A DNA stretch of 64,000 nucleotides from Actinokineospora alba (GCF_004362515.1 NZ_SNXU01000001.1:6944001-7008000); one strand, 5' to 3'. Shown: positions 24,081 to 32,944, counted from the first letter of the stretch. The notes: generated from the sequence alone by a model not told the origin. Numbers and translations: made by a program.

Positions 24081-25112
24081 ATGAGAATCGGCGTGATAGA
24101 CATCGGGTCGAACTCAGCGCAGCTGCAAGTGGTCGACGCCTTCACGGGCTCCCCGCCGCTGCCCTCGTACGCGTTCAAGCGGCCAACGCTGCTGGGCGAG
24201 GAGTTCGGGCCCGACGGCGCCATCACCGACGTCGGGGTCCGTCGCGTCGTCAGCGCCGCGGCGGCGGCGCTCGCCAAGGCGCAGAAGCTCGAAATCGAGG
24301 AACTGTACGTCTTCGCGACGTCGGCCGTGCGCGACGCCGAGAACCGGGACCAGGTGGTCGACGCGATCGAGCGGCGAACCGGCCTGCGCGTGCAGTTCCT
24401 CAGCGGCGAGGACGAAGCGCGGCTGACCTACCACGCGGCGCACCGGTGGTACGGCTGGTCCGCGGGCCGCCTGCTGCTGCTCGACATCGGCGGCGGGTCG
24501 ATGGAGATCGTGCTGGGCCGCGACGCCGAGCCGGAACTGGCGGTGTCGCTGCCGTTGGGCGCGGGCAGGCTCACCCGGCGGTTCTTCACCAGCGACCCAC
24601 CGCCCGCGAGCGAGATCAAAGACCTCACCCGCTACGTCCAGGACTCCGTGCGCGAGGTGGCGGACCGGCTGCGCTGGGAGGGCGCCTACCGCCGGGCCAT
24701 CGCGACTTCGAAGACGTTCAAACAGCTGGCGCGGATGGCGGGGGCGCCCCCGCAGCGGGCCGGGCCGTTCGCGCGGCGGCTGTTGACTGTGGAGGACCTT
24801 GAGCGATGGATCCCCCGCCTCGCCGGACTTCCCGCCGCCCAGCGGGCGAAGTTGCGGGGAGTGTCGGCGTCGCGGGCACACCAGATCCTCGCGGGCGCGC
24901 TGACGGCCAAGATCACCATGGTGGCGCTTGGGGTGTCTACTGTGGACTTGTGTCCGTGGGCGCTGCGGGAGGGAATCATGTTGCGGCACCTGCAATGCGC
25001 TGACCAGGCTGAGCCGGTGCCGTTGCAGTCTGTTCGGACGTTGCGGGAGGTGGCCCCGGCATCACTCGTCACCCCGCGAACACCGATGAGTCCGCTGCGG
25101 CTCGCGCCTTAG
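24081..25112 (+). CDS. Ppx/GppA-family phosphatase
   Basis: The 343-residue actin-fold phosphatase has phosphate-1 loop IDIGSNSAQLQV (residues 6-17), FATSAVRDAENRD, LSGEDEARLTYHA, and phosphate-2 LLLLDIGGGSMEI. The short actinobacterial form lacks the C-terminal HD half of exopolyphosphatase. Family members hydrolyse polyphosphate or pppGpp, linking it to stringent and phosphate control. It stands alone between the epimerase and a degenerate intergenic region. Confidence 0.9.
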   Translation: MRIGVIDIGSNSAQLQVVDAFTGSPPLPSYAFKRPTLLGEEFGPDGAITDVGVRRVVSAAAAALAKAQKLEIEELYVFATSAVRDAENRDQVVDAIERRTGLRVQFLSGEDEARLTYHAAHRWYGWSAGRLLLLDIGGGSMEIVLGRDAEPELAVSLPLGAGRLTRRFFTSDPPPASEIKDLTRYVQDSVREVADRLRWEGAYRRAIATSKTFKQLARMAGAPPQRAGPFARRLLTVEDLERWIPRLAGLPAAQRAKLRGVSASRAHQILAGALTAKITMVALGVSTVDLCPWALREGIMLRHLQCADQAEPVPLQSVRTLREVAPASLVTPRTPMSPLRLAP

Positions 25113-25161
25113 GCCGTTTCTCGGGTGCATGCTTGGTTTCGCCTGCCGGCTTGGTGCGGGA

Positions 25162-25192
25162 TGCCTGTTTGGGTGATCCCTTACGTTTGGGG
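25162..25192. repeat. Relic half-arm of the palindromic repeat
   Basis: Bases 25162-25175 are identical to the outer arm of the elements at 11367 and 36688. The rest is diverged but ends TTTGGGG like copy 1. No partner arm is nearby. Confidence 0.5.
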
Positions 25193-25400
25193 ACACGGAG
25201 GCATGAACCGCCGCCTGAACCCTCGCTTATCCACAGCCTCGCCGAACCATCCACAGGAATCCGCACGCCCATCGCCAACCCCGCCTCCACCGATAGACTG
25301 GCCAAGGGCAGCCCCCCGAGGTGGGTGGGGGTTTGTTGTCGCGCGGGGGGCGGCTTCCTGTCGGCGGGTAGTTGTCGCGTGGGGATTGTGGAGTGCGGGG

Positions 25401-25588
25401 CGGGCTGTTGTGATGAGGCGGCGGGGCGTGGCCTAGCGGCCAGCCACCCAAGCGACGAACTGGGCGCAGTTGCTGAAGCCCAACTCGTGCGGAGCGGGCT
25501 GTTGCGATGAAGCGGCGGGCCGTGGCCTAGCGGCCGGCCACCCAAGCCGCGATCTGGGTGCGGTTGCTGAAGCCCAGTTTCGTGCGGA
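25401..25588. repeat. Tandem duplication of LuxR gene 3' end
   Basis: Two about 94-bp units (25401-25494 and 25495-25588) differ at about ten positions and one indel. The second contains the true stop codon and last codons of the regulator 25527-27836. Confidence 0.85.
25433..25494 (-). pseudogene. Remnant C-terminus of a LuxR regulator
   Basis: On the minus strand this encodes LGFSNCAQFVAWVAGR and a stop, against LGFSNRTQIAAWVAGR in the intact neighbour. A 1-base deletion breaks the frame upstream. It is either a slipped duplication or the last trace of a second tandem regulator. Confidence 0.75.
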
Positions 25589-27836
25589 TGTGGTCGATGT
25601 GGGTTTCCGCCGTGCGCAGGGAGATGACCAGGGACTTGGCGATCTCCCGGTTCGTCATGCCCTTCGCGACGAGTTCGGCGACTTCCATCTCGCGCTTGGT
25701 CAGCGGTGCCTCGGCCGCCTCCGGGACCACCCGGGACATGTCCTCGCGGAGCGCGTAGGAGATCGCGGTGTCGTTGGGCAGGGCGGCGCCGGTGGTGAAT
25801 TCCGCGGCGGCGGTTTCCGGGCCCAGGCCCTCGGTGACCAGGATGATGTCGCGCTGCATGGGTTCGACGAACGCCGTGTAGTTCGTCGGTGACGCGCCGA
25901 CCGAGTTCCACACTGTTGTTGCCGCGCCCAGCAATCGGGCCGCGCGGCGGAGTTCGCCGAGGTGGGTCGAGCAGCCCGCCAGCACCGTCAGGGCAAAGGC
26001 CATCACCGCGCGGTCGCCGTAGCGTCGTTGCAGTCGGAGCACCGCCAGGCCCGCCTCCAGCGCCGACTCGTACTCACCCGCCAGGTACTCCGCCGCACTG
26101 AGCGACCACAGGGCCCAGCACCGCCAGGACACCTCGCCCAGTTCCGTGTACCGATCCACGCAGTCGCGCATCACCACCCGGCCGGTGTCCAGGTCGCCGG
26201 TCAGGCTCACGGCCAGGCCGTAGTTGAACCGCGACCACAGCTCCCCGCTGAGGTCGCCCATGTCCTGGAACGACTCGCTGGCCCGGTGGAACAGTTCCGC
26301 CGCCTGCGCACCGTCGTTGCCCATCAGGGCGTGGTAGGCGCGGATGTGGTCGACGTAGGCGCGGGCGCGGTCGTCGCCGATCCGCTCGGCGACCCCGGCC
26401 GCCTCGGCCAACGTGGTCTCGTAGGCGGGGATGTCGCCCTGGATGAGAGCCAGGAACGCGTCGACCCAGCCCGCCGCGGCGCGCAGCTCCGTGTCGCCGG
26501 GGGCGACGCCGACCAGTCGGGCGCACCACATGCGGCCCTCGGTCAGCAGGCCGCGCATGACCCAGTACTCCTTGACATCGGTGACCATGCGCAGGCCGAC
26601 CAGGGCCTCGCCCTCGGAGCCGATGCAGTAATCCAGTGCCTGCCGCAGGTTGGCGTGCTCGAAGTCGATCCGGTCGATCCAGTCGAGCTGCGCCGGGCTG
26701 AACCAGTCGACGGCGAACTGGCTTGTCAGCGCGGTGCACCAGTCGCGGTGCCTGCGGCGCATCCGGTCGAGATCGCCGTTCGCGCGCAGCCGCTCCTCGC
26801 CGTACTGCCGGACCGTCTCCAGCATCCGGAACCGCACCTGCCCGTGGTGCTCCTCGCGCAGCAGGATGGACTTGTCGATCAGGCCGTCGAGGACGTCGAG
26901 CAGCTCATCGCCGTCCAGGCCGTCGCCGCAGCACGCCGCCTCGGCCGCCTCGAGGTCGAAGCCGCCGGAGAACACCGACGCCCGCGCCCACAGCAGGCGT
27001 TCCTGCTCGGTGCACAGCTGGTGGCTCCAGTCGATCAGGGTCGCCAGGGTCTCGTGCCTGCTCGGCGCGGACCGGTTGGCCTGGGTCAGCAGGGTGAACC
27101 GCTTGTTGAGCCGGTCGGCGAGCTGGCGGGCCGACAGCGACCGCAGCCGCACCGCCGCGAGTTCGATGGCCAGCGGCAGCCCGTCGAGCGCCCGGCACAG
27201 CCGGATCACGTCCTCGACGTCGTCCTCGGTGATGGTGAACGACGGGACGACAGCGGTCGCGCGGTCCAGGAACAGCCGGACCGCGTCGTAGTTCTCCATC
27301 GCCGCGACGGACTCGCCCGGCTCCGGCACCGCCAGCGGCTGCACCGGCAGCACGTGCTCGCCCGCCACCCCGAGCGACTGGCGGCTGGTCGCCAGCACCA
27401 CCACGTCCGGGCACGAGGTGAGGATGGCCTCCACCAGCCGCGCGCTCGCCTCGACGAGGTGCTCGCAGTTGTCCAACACCAGCAGCAGCCTGCGCGCCCG
27501 GAGGTGGTCGACGACCAGGTCGATCGGTGCCCTGGTCGAGCGGTCACCCAGGCCGAGCCGGTCGGCGACCGTGTTGACCAGCAGTTTCGGCTCGTGCAGC
27601 TCGGCGAGGCCGACGAAGACGACGTCGTCGCCGAACGACGGCCGGACCGCGGCGGCCACCCGCAGCGCCAGCCTCGTCTTGCCCACACCGCCCGGGCCGG
27701 TGAGGGTCACCAGCGGGGCGACTCCCAGCAGCCGTTTGACCTCGCGGATCTCTGTTCCGCGCCCGACGTAGGTCGTGATCTCGGCGGGCAACCGGGGGCC
27801 CGGCAGCCGTTGGACAGCCGCATTCGTCACGCTCAC
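25527..27836 (-). CDS. NB-ARC ATPase / LuxR-type transcriptional regulator (paralogue)
   Basis: This 769-residue regulator is built like 13238-15541: Walker A GPGGVGKT, LLLVLDNCEHL, LATSRQSLGV, GLPLAIELAA, LIDWSHQLCTEQERLLW, and a winged-helix/TPR middle. The C-terminal LuxR helix-turn-helix (PLTKREMEVAELVAKGMTNR, then EIAKSLVISLRTAETHIDHI) has LGFSNRTQIAAWVAGR at the end. The start is GTG 27836; GTG 27840 is not in frame. It has no SARP domain. The two paralogues share every motif but face opposite directions 10 kb apart. Targets are unknown. Confidence 0.92.
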   Translation of the reverse strand: MSVTNAAVQRLPGPRLPAEITTYVGRGTEIREVKRLLGVAPLVTLTGPGGVGKTRLALRVAAAVRPSFGDDVVFVGLAELHEPKLLVNTVADRLGLGDRSTRAPIDLVVDHLRARRLLLVLDNCEHLVEASARLVEAILTSCPDVVVLATSRQSLGVAGEHVLPVQPLAVPEPGESVAAMENYDAVRLFLDRATAVVPSFTITEDDVEDVIRLCRALDGLPLAIELAAVRLRSLSARQLADRLNKRFTLLTQANRSAPSRHETLATLIDWSHQLCTEQERLLWARASVFSGGFDLEAAEAACCGDGLDGDELLDVLDGLIDKSILLREEHHGQVRFRMLETVRQYGEERLRANGDLDRMRRRHRDWCTALTSQFAVDWFSPAQLDWIDRIDFEHANLRQALDYCIGSEGEALVGLRMVTDVKEYWVMRGLLTEGRMWCARLVGVAPGDTELRAAAGWVDAFLALIQGDIPAYETTLAEAAGVAERIGDDRARAYVDHIRAYHALMGNDGAQAAELFHRASESFQDMGDLSGELWSRFNYGLAVSLTGDLDTGRVVMRDCVDRYTELGEVSWRCWALWSLSAAEYLAGEYESALEAGLAVLRLQRRYGDRAVMAFALTVLAGCSTHLGELRRAARLLGAATTVWNSVGASPTNYTAFVEPMQRDIILVTEGLGPETAAAEFTTGAALPNDTAISYALREDMSRVVPEAAEAPLTKREMEVAELVAKGMTNREIAKSLVISLRTAETHIDHIRTKLGFSNRTQIAAWVAGR

Positions 27837-27951
27837 TCACCACCACCAAGTGTTCGGCGCAACAGTCTGACAGAAGTCGGACATTTCTGACCGCTGCCAC
27901 ATCGCACTTGATCTTGGCGTGGATCGCCCCGGCGCGCGAGGCGGGGCCCCG

Positions 27952-28812
27952 CTACAGCGGCGGACCGAACCCGCAGACGACCGGCTTGGCGGCCGCCGGG
28001 TCGAGCCCGTTGATCACCATCTGCGCGACTCCGCTGTCGAACGCGAGCCCGACATGGCCGACCGGGTCGTACGGGCACACGTCCTGGACGAACAGGTTCC
28101 GCACGCCTGGCTCACGCACGAACGAGGTCTCGTGTGGAGTGACCAGAGCGTCGTACTTCGTCGCGATGATCGTGTACTCGACGCCAGGCTGGGCGATCGG
28201 TCCGCTGGTCAACGCCTTGACGGCGGAGCCGCCGACGAGGATCTCCGGGCACGCCTGGCAGCCGAAGGTGGCCAGCACGATGTCCACGACCGGCCGCAGC
28301 CCGAGGAAGTCGCCGACGCTGACCAGGCCGCCGAACGTGGTGCCGTGGGTGGGCGGGGCCATCGCCACGACATGGCCGACCTTGCCGCTGTAGCCGAGGA
28401 CCTTGGGGCCGTAGAGCGACTGGAAGCCGCCCTCGGAGTGGCCCACGATGTCGACCTTCGCCGCGCCGGTGGTGGTGAGCACGCGGTCGATGAACGCGGC
28501 GATTTCCGGCGCGGACTTGGTGATGGACACCGTCCCACCCACCGGGAAAGCCGGGCTGGCCTGACCGTAGGTGAGCGAGAAGGCGCAGTAGCCCGCCGCC
28601 GCGACCTGGGGGCCGAGGTAGGAGTAGTTGCCGGGTCCGTTGCCGCCGAGACCGTGCAGCAGCACGACGGGATTGGGGTGCGCGGCCGAGGGACGGCACG
28701 TCCAGTCGTCGAAGCCGGAGGTCGGGGCGGCGGTCGCTCCAGGTGCCGCGACAAGCACGGCACCGGTGGCCAGCGCGGCCGCGAGGGCGATTCGGAGGAT
28801 CTTCGGTCGCAT
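27952..28812 (-). CDS. Secreted triacylglycerol lipase/esterase
   Basis: This 286-residue alpha/beta hydrolase has a Sec signal peptide (MRPKILRIAL...PGATA). PVVLLHGLGGNGPGNYSYLG is the oxyanion region, GHSEGG the nucleophile elbow, DALVTPHETS the acid region, and VGHVGLAFDS supplies the histidine. It resembles Streptomyces EstA/lipase class 2 enzymes. ATG 28812 has CAGGAG 6 nt upstream; an in-frame earlier ATG at 28857 does not. It is divergent from a TetR gene with a perfect palindrome between. Confidence 0.9.
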   Translation of the reverse strand: MRPKILRIALAAALATGAVLVAAPGATAAPTSGFDDWTCRPSAAHPNPVVLLHGLGGNGPGNYSYLGPQVAAAGYCAFSLTYGQASPAFPVGGTVSITKSAPEIAAFIDRVLTTTGAAKVDIVGHSEGGFQSLYGPKVLGYSGKVGHVVAMAPPTHGTTFGGLVSVGDFLGLRPVVDIVLATFGCQACPEILVGGSAVKALTSGPIAQPGVEYTIIATKYDALVTPHETSFVREPGVRNLFVQDVCPYDPVGHVGLAFDSGVAQMVINGLDPAAAKPVVCGFGPPL

Positions 28813-28871
28813 CTGCGGCTCCTGTGGCGCGACGGGACGAGACAACGAGTAGAGCACGATGGCCGGTTATG

Positions 28872-28887
28872 AACAAGAGCTCTTGTT
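28872..28887. promoter_or_regulatory. Perfect 16-bp palindrome, probable TetR operator
   Basis: AACAAGAGCTCTTGTT lies in the 126-bp spacer between the secreted lipase and the TetR gene, placed to repress both. Confidence 0.65.
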
Positions 28888-28938
28888 ACTAATCAGTCAC
28901 CCTGTTTGAACTGTATCGATGCCGGTAGCGTGGAAGTC

Positions 28939-29607
28939 ATGACTTCCCCACCCGGGCGCCGCATCCGCGGTCTGGACGCCGAGCAGCGCAAACAGGCGCG
29001 ACGCGACCAACTGCTCGACGCCGCCCTCGAGCTGTTCGCCGCCGACGGCTACCACAACACGTCGATCGAGCAGATCTGCCAAGCCGCATACGTGGGGACC
29101 AAGAGCTTCTACGAGGTCTTCGACAGCCGCGAGGACTGCTACATCGCCCTGCTGCGCCGCATCACCGAGCGAGCCACCGCGGCGATGGTCGAGGCGCTGC
29201 GCGTCGCGCCCGAGGACGAGGACCGGGCCATGGAGCTGCTGGTATCCACCTTCGTCCACGCCTTCCTCGACGACCCGCGCATCGCCAAGGCCAGCTTCGG
29301 CGAGGCGGCGGGCCTGTCCCCCGCGGTCGAGCGCGAGCGCCGGTCCAACCGCCGGTGGGCGGCGGCCTACATCGAGTCGGTGTGGCAGAAGTACGGCGTG
29401 CCGACGGGCGAACTCGGCGTCGACACCCACCGGATGGCCATCGGCATGATCGGCGGCATGTTCGACATGCTCGGCGACTGGATGCTCGACTCCGATCTCA
29501 CCAAACCGTCCGATGTGGACGCGTTGGTCGGCGATCTGGTCGACTTCACCCGCGTGGTGCGGTTCGGGCTGACCGCACCCGACGCGCGCCGGGTGCGGTC
29601 GGCCTGA
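28939..29607 (+). CDS. TetR-family transcriptional regulator
   Basis: This 222-residue regulator is read from ATG 28939. The helix-turn-helix is ALELFAADGYHNTSIEQICQ, then AAYVGTKSFYEVFDSREDCY (about residues 27-66). The C-terminal domain includes PRIAKASFGEAAGLSP, a pattern shared with the TetR at 9965, which also faces a secreted lipase. This suggests two related lipase/TetR pairs in one window. It probably represses the lipase 27952-28812 through the palindrome at 28872. Confidence 0.9.
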   Translation: MTSPPGRRIRGLDAEQRKQARRDQLLDAALELFAADGYHNTSIEQICQAAYVGTKSFYEVFDSREDCYIALLRRITERATAAMVEALRVAPEDEDRAMELLVSTFVHAFLDDPRIAKASFGEAAGLSPAVERERRSNRRWAAAYIESVWQKYGVPTGELGVDTHRMAIGMIGGMFDMLGDWMLDSDLTKPSDVDALVGDLVDFTRVVRFGLTAPDARRVRSA

Positions 29608-29621
29608 TCACGCTGACTTGA

Positions 29622-31103
29622 TCAGGCATAGGTGTAGTCGTCCAACGGGAACCGGCCCGCTTCGCGCAGCGCGTTGAGGGTCGACGTCGGCCGCAGGATC
29701 GCCGCTTCGCCGTGCTGGTTGAAGTAGTAGCTGCGCGCGGTGGAGCAGCTGCCCGCGTAGAACACCGAGTCGTCGAGCTTGGCCGTGACCCGGTCGAGGA
29801 ACTGGTCGTTGGCCCGCTCGGTGACCTCGAACGTGTCGGCCCCGCGCTTGCGCAGCTCGCCGAACAGCCGGTGGATGTGCCGCATCTGGGTCTCGATGGT
29901 GGTGAAGTACGACAGGCCGCTATAGGAGTACGGGCTGGCCAGGGTGAGGAAGTTGGGGAACTTCGGCACCGTGATGCCCTCATAGGCCTGGAACCTGGTG
30001 TCGCGCCACCACTTCCCGAGGTCGCGGCCCTCACGGCCGATGATCTCGATGGCCGGGAAGTTGACGTCCCAGAGGTTGAAGCCGGTCGCCAGGACCAGGG
30101 TGTCGAGCTTGGTCTTGGTGCCGTCGCCCGCGACAATCCCGTCCGGCTCGATCCGCTCGATGCCCGAGGTCTCCAGGTGCACGTGCGGCTTGGTGAACGC
30201 GCGGAAGTACGTGTTGGAGAACGTGGGCCGCTTGCAGCCAAAGTCATAGTCGGGGGTGAGCTTGCGGCGCAGCTCCGGGTCGCGCACCTGGTTGCGCAGG
30301 TGCCGCTTGGCCAGCGCCGCCGCGGACCGGCCCGCCATCGGAACCTTCTTGTAGTGCAGCACGCCCGCCACCATCAGCACTTCGAGCAGGGCGGTGTTGA
30401 ACAGCCGCGCGACCCGCTGGGTGATCGGCACCTTGGCGAACAGGCGCCGGACCACCGGCGGGATGCGGCCGTCGATCTTGGGCACGACCCAGATCGCGGT
30501 GCGCTGGAAGACGGTGAGGTGCTTGACCGTCTTGGCCAGCTCCGGGATCAGCTGCACGGCGGTGGCGCCGGTGCCGATGACCGCGGCGCGCTTGCCCGCG
30601 AGGTCGTAGGTGTCCTTCCACGCCGTGGTGTGGATGATCTCGCCCGCGAAGGTGTCGATGCCAGGGATGTCCGGGGTGTGCGGCTGCGACAGGAACCCGG
30701 TAGCGGTCACGAGATAGCGGGTGGTCACCGGAGCGGACCCGGCGATGGCCACCGTCCACAGGTGAGTGTCCTCGTCCCAGCGCGCGCCTTCGACGACAGC
30801 GCCGAAACGCATGTGGCGGCGCAGGTCGTACTTGTCGGCGACGTGCTCGGCGTAGCGCTTGAGTTCCGCGCCGGGCGCGAACAGCCGCGACCAGTGCGGG
30901 TTCGGCTCGAAGGAGTACGAGTAGGTGACCGACGCGATGTCGACCGCGAGCCCCGGGTACCGGTTGACGTGCCAGGTGCCGCCCAGGTCGTCCTCGCGTT
31001 CGAGGATCAGCAGGTCCTTGACGCCTTGGCGCTTGAACTCGATGGCCGCCCCCATGCCGCCGAATCCGGCGCCGACGATGACGACCTCGTGGTCTGGCCT
31101 CAC
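29622..31103 (-). CDS. Flavin-containing Baeyer-Villiger-type monooxygenase
   Basis: This 493-residue FAD/NADPH enzyme has FAD loop GAGFGGMGA (residues 11-19), DLGGTWHVNRYPG, and the BVMO fingerprint FAGEIIHTTAWKD (F-x-G-x3-H-x3-W). NADP loop is GTGATAVQ, and LVLATGF lies near the end. It inserts oxygen next to ketones, giving esters, or oxidises heteroatoms. GTG 31103 overlaps the SDR stop (GTGA) and has GAGGAGG 5 nt before. It is the last gene of the patatin/SDR/BVMO operon, similar in logic to the mycobacterial mymA group. Confidence 0.93.
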   Translation of the reverse strand: MRPDHEVVIVGAGFGGMGAAIEFKRQGVKDLLILEREDDLGGTWHVNRYPGLAVDIASVTYSYSFEPNPHWSRLFAPGAELKRYAEHVADKYDLRRHMRFGAVVEGARWDEDTHLWTVAIAGSAPVTTRYLVTATGFLSQPHTPDIPGIDTFAGEIIHTTAWKDTYDLAGKRAAVIGTGATAVQLIPELAKTVKHLTVFQRTAIWVVPKIDGRIPPVVRRLFAKVPITQRVARLFNTALLEVLMVAGVLHYKKVPMAGRSAAALAKRHLRNQVRDPELRRKLTPDYDFGCKRPTFSNTYFRAFTKPHVHLETSGIERIEPDGIVAGDGTKTKLDTLVLATGFNLWDVNFPAIEIIGREGRDLGKWWRDTRFQAYEGITVPKFPNFLTLASPYSYSGLSYFTTIETQMRHIHRLFGELRKRGADTFEVTERANDQFLDRVTAKLDDSVFYAGSCSTARSYYFNQHGEAAILRPTSTLNALREAGRFPLDDYTYA

Positions 31104-31987
31104 TGTTCCTCCTCGATGGCGAGCGCGTGCGCGTGGGCTTGGCCCGCGACTCGGTTCTCATACGCCGCGCGGGTTCTGCGGTCCAGCGACGTGAGCGCGC
31201 GGCGGTCGCCGAGCGCCCGCCTGCCCACCCGCATCACCGGTTCCGGGGTCACCGCGTCCAGGATGTCCCAGCCCGCAAGGAATCCGGGGACGGGGATCTC
31301 CGCCTTGCGGGTCCGGCAGCTGCCCAGCACGGCGGCGGCGATCACCTCCGGGTCCACGGTCGGCATGCCCCGGCCCAGCGGCGCGCCGGAGGCGAGTTCG
31401 GTGCGGACCGCGCTGGGCAGCACGGCGCTGACGCTCACGCCGGTGTCGGCGTACTCGCGGCGCACGGCGGCGGTGAGGCCGACGGCGGCGAACTTGCTGG
31501 CGTTGTAGACCGCCATGCCCGGCAGCGGGATCTTGCCCGCCATGGACGCGATGTTGACGACGTGGCCGCGACCGCGGGCGATCATGCTCGGCATCACCAG
31601 GCGCATGCCGTGGATCAGGCCCCAGATGTTGACGTTGAGCGTGGTGCGGGACAACGCGTCGGACTCCTCGAGGAACCCGCCGAGCGGCATCACGCCCGCG
31701 TTGTTGACCAGCACGTCGATGTGGCCGTGTTCGGCGAGCACCTCTTCGACGAAAGCGGCGAACGACGGCCGTGAGGTCACGTCGAGTTGGTGCGCCCGGA
31801 CGTTGCCGCCGATGCTCTCCGCCGCTTCCTTGACCGCGTCACCGTCGAGGTCGCCCACGTGGACGGTCGCGCCGCGGGCGGCGAAGGAGGTCGCGGTGGC
31901 CCGGCCGATGCCCCGGGCGCCGCCGGTCACCACCACCACGGCGTCGTCGAGAGCGAGTTTCGGGTATCTGCGCTTGAGAATCGCCAC
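31100..31987 (-). CDS. Short-chain dehydrogenase/reductase
   Basis: The 295-residue SDR has cofactor loop TGGARGIGRA, acid GDLDGDAVKE, NNAGVMP, catalytic Ser in IASMAGKIP, and YNASKFA (Tyr-x3-Lys). A C-terminal extension of about 40 residues is basic. I favour GTG 31987, with AAAGGG 6 nt upstream, over ATG 31993, which overlaps the patatin stop but touches AAAGGG. With the BVMO downstream it could oxidise an alcohol to the ketone that the BVMO then converts to an ester. Confidence 0.9.
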   Translation of the reverse strand: MAILKRRYPKLALDDAVVVVTGGARGIGRATATSFAARGATVHVGDLDGDAVKEAAESIGGNVRAHQLDVTSRPSFAAFVEEVLAEHGHIDVLVNNAGVMPLGGFLEESDALSRTTLNVNIWGLIHGMRLVMPSMIARGRGHVVNIASMAGKIPLPGMAVYNASKFAAVGLTAAVRREYADTGVSVSAVLPSAVRTELASGAPLGRGMPTVDPEVIAAAVLGSCRTRKAEIPVPGFLAGWDILDAVTPEPVMRVGRRALGDRRALTSLDRRTRAAYENRVAGQAHAHALAIEEEQ

Positions 31988-31989
31988 GA

Positions 31990-32913
31990 TCATCCCTTTC
32001 GGACAGTGCGGTCGCGGACGGCGGCGCGGCTGGTGCGCAGCGAGGTCTCCAGGACGCGGGCCGCGCGCCTGCCGTCCATGAAGTTCGGGCCCATCGCGGC
32101 CAGGTCCTCGGGGCCGGGGTCGAGACGCAGCACCTTCGTCCCGGCGGCCCGCAGCGCGGCGACTTCGGCATCGACCAGGCGGCTCATCCGGGTCCGCACG
32201 AGCTGCTCGACGCGGCGCAAACCCTTGGGCCGTCCAGGATCCACCGAGGCCATCGGCGCGAGCACGACAACTTCGTCGAGTCCCAGCGGGAGCAGCAGGT
32301 CGGCGGAGGTGGGTGAGGCGATGCCGCCGTCGGCGAAGCGGCGACCGTCGATCTCGACCGGCGGGAACCAACCGGGCACCGCCCAGGACGCGCACACGGC
32401 GTCCTTCATGGAGGCAGTCGGCGCGGTCGGCGACCCGAAGGCGACCCGCTCGCCGGTGTCGTAGTCGCACCCGACGACCCAGGCCGCTGGGTGCTTCACC
32501 CAGCCGCCTGCCGGAACCAGGGCGTCGACCAGGTCGATCAGGAAGGCCGGGTGGCCGGACCCGACCGGGAGCAGCCCGGTCAACCTGGTCATGCCCGCGG
32601 CGTCACGGCGGCGGGCCAGCTTGAGCGAACCGAAGCGGGCGTGCGGGAGCGGCGGAAACCGATGTGGGGCAGCCGCGAGATGCCTGCTGACGGCGTCGCG
32701 CACCCCAGGAAGTCCTCGGTGCGCGTCGAGCAGCTCGCCCACCCCGACCCCGCTGCCGAGCAGCGTCACGAACTCGGCGCCCGCCGACGTCCCGAGGAGC
32801 ACGTCGGCCGTCCGCGGATCCCAGCCGAACGCCTCCTCGACCGCGACCAGCGCGCCGACCGTCCACGCCGCACCCAGCGTGCCGCCACATCCGATGACAA
32901 GACCGCGCCGCAT
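31990..32913 (-). CDS. Patatin-like phospholipase
   Basis: The 307-residue acyl hydrolase has LVIGCGGTLGAAWTVGAL as the oxyanion hole (G-G-x-R/K region), LLGTSAGAEF (GxSxG, nucleophile Ser) and FADGGIASPTS (catalytic Asp of the Ser-Asp dyad, D-G-G). There is no signal peptide, so it acts inside. It is first gene of the operon; GAGGAGGTGTC precedes ATG 32913. It would cut esters, perhaps those produced by the BVMO. It is divergent from a TetR gene with two palindromes between. Confidence 0.92.
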   Translation of the reverse strand: MRRGLVIGCGGTLGAAWTVGALVAVEEAFGWDPRTADVLLGTSAGAEFVTLLGSGVGVGELLDAHRGLPGVRDAVSRHLAAAPHRFPPLPHARFGSLKLARRRDAAGMTRLTGLLPVGSGHPAFLIDLVDALVPAGGWVKHPAAWVVGCDYDTGERVAFGSPTAPTASMKDAVCASWAVPGWFPPVEIDGRRFADGGIASPTSADLLLPLGLDEVVVLAPMASVDPGRPKGLRRVEQLVRTRMSRLVDAEVAALRAAGTKVLRLDPGPEDLAAMGPNFMDGRRAARVLETSLRTSRAAVRDRTVRKG

Positions 32914-32944
32914 GACACCTCCTCGGGTCACCGGGAGACTAACA

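Larger units (their letters stand above)
25113..25526. other. Degenerate intergenic region
   Basis: No intact gene is seen in this 414-base stretch. It holds a 31-base relic related to the palindromic repeat arm (25162-25192, exact 14-mer TGCCTGTTTGGGTG). It also holds one perfect DnaA-box-like nonamer (TTATCCACA, 25227-25235) and a duplicated, frameshifted copy of the 3' end of the downstream LuxR gene. A minus-strand Lys-rich reading frame crosses it without a convincing start. Confidence 0.6.

Noticed and set aside
25227..25235. DnaA box TTATCCACA, possible origin
   Set aside because: Only one perfect box (a second is two mismatches off), with no dnaA/dnaN/gyr genes and no AT-rich unwinding region.
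25069..25911. Minus-strand Lys-rich frame with KRKGSPKQASRTKPAG tail, possible HNH/DUF222 relic
   Set aside because: No catalytic motif is visible and most of the frame overlaps the LuxR gene in another phase. The similarity to such tails is only compositional.
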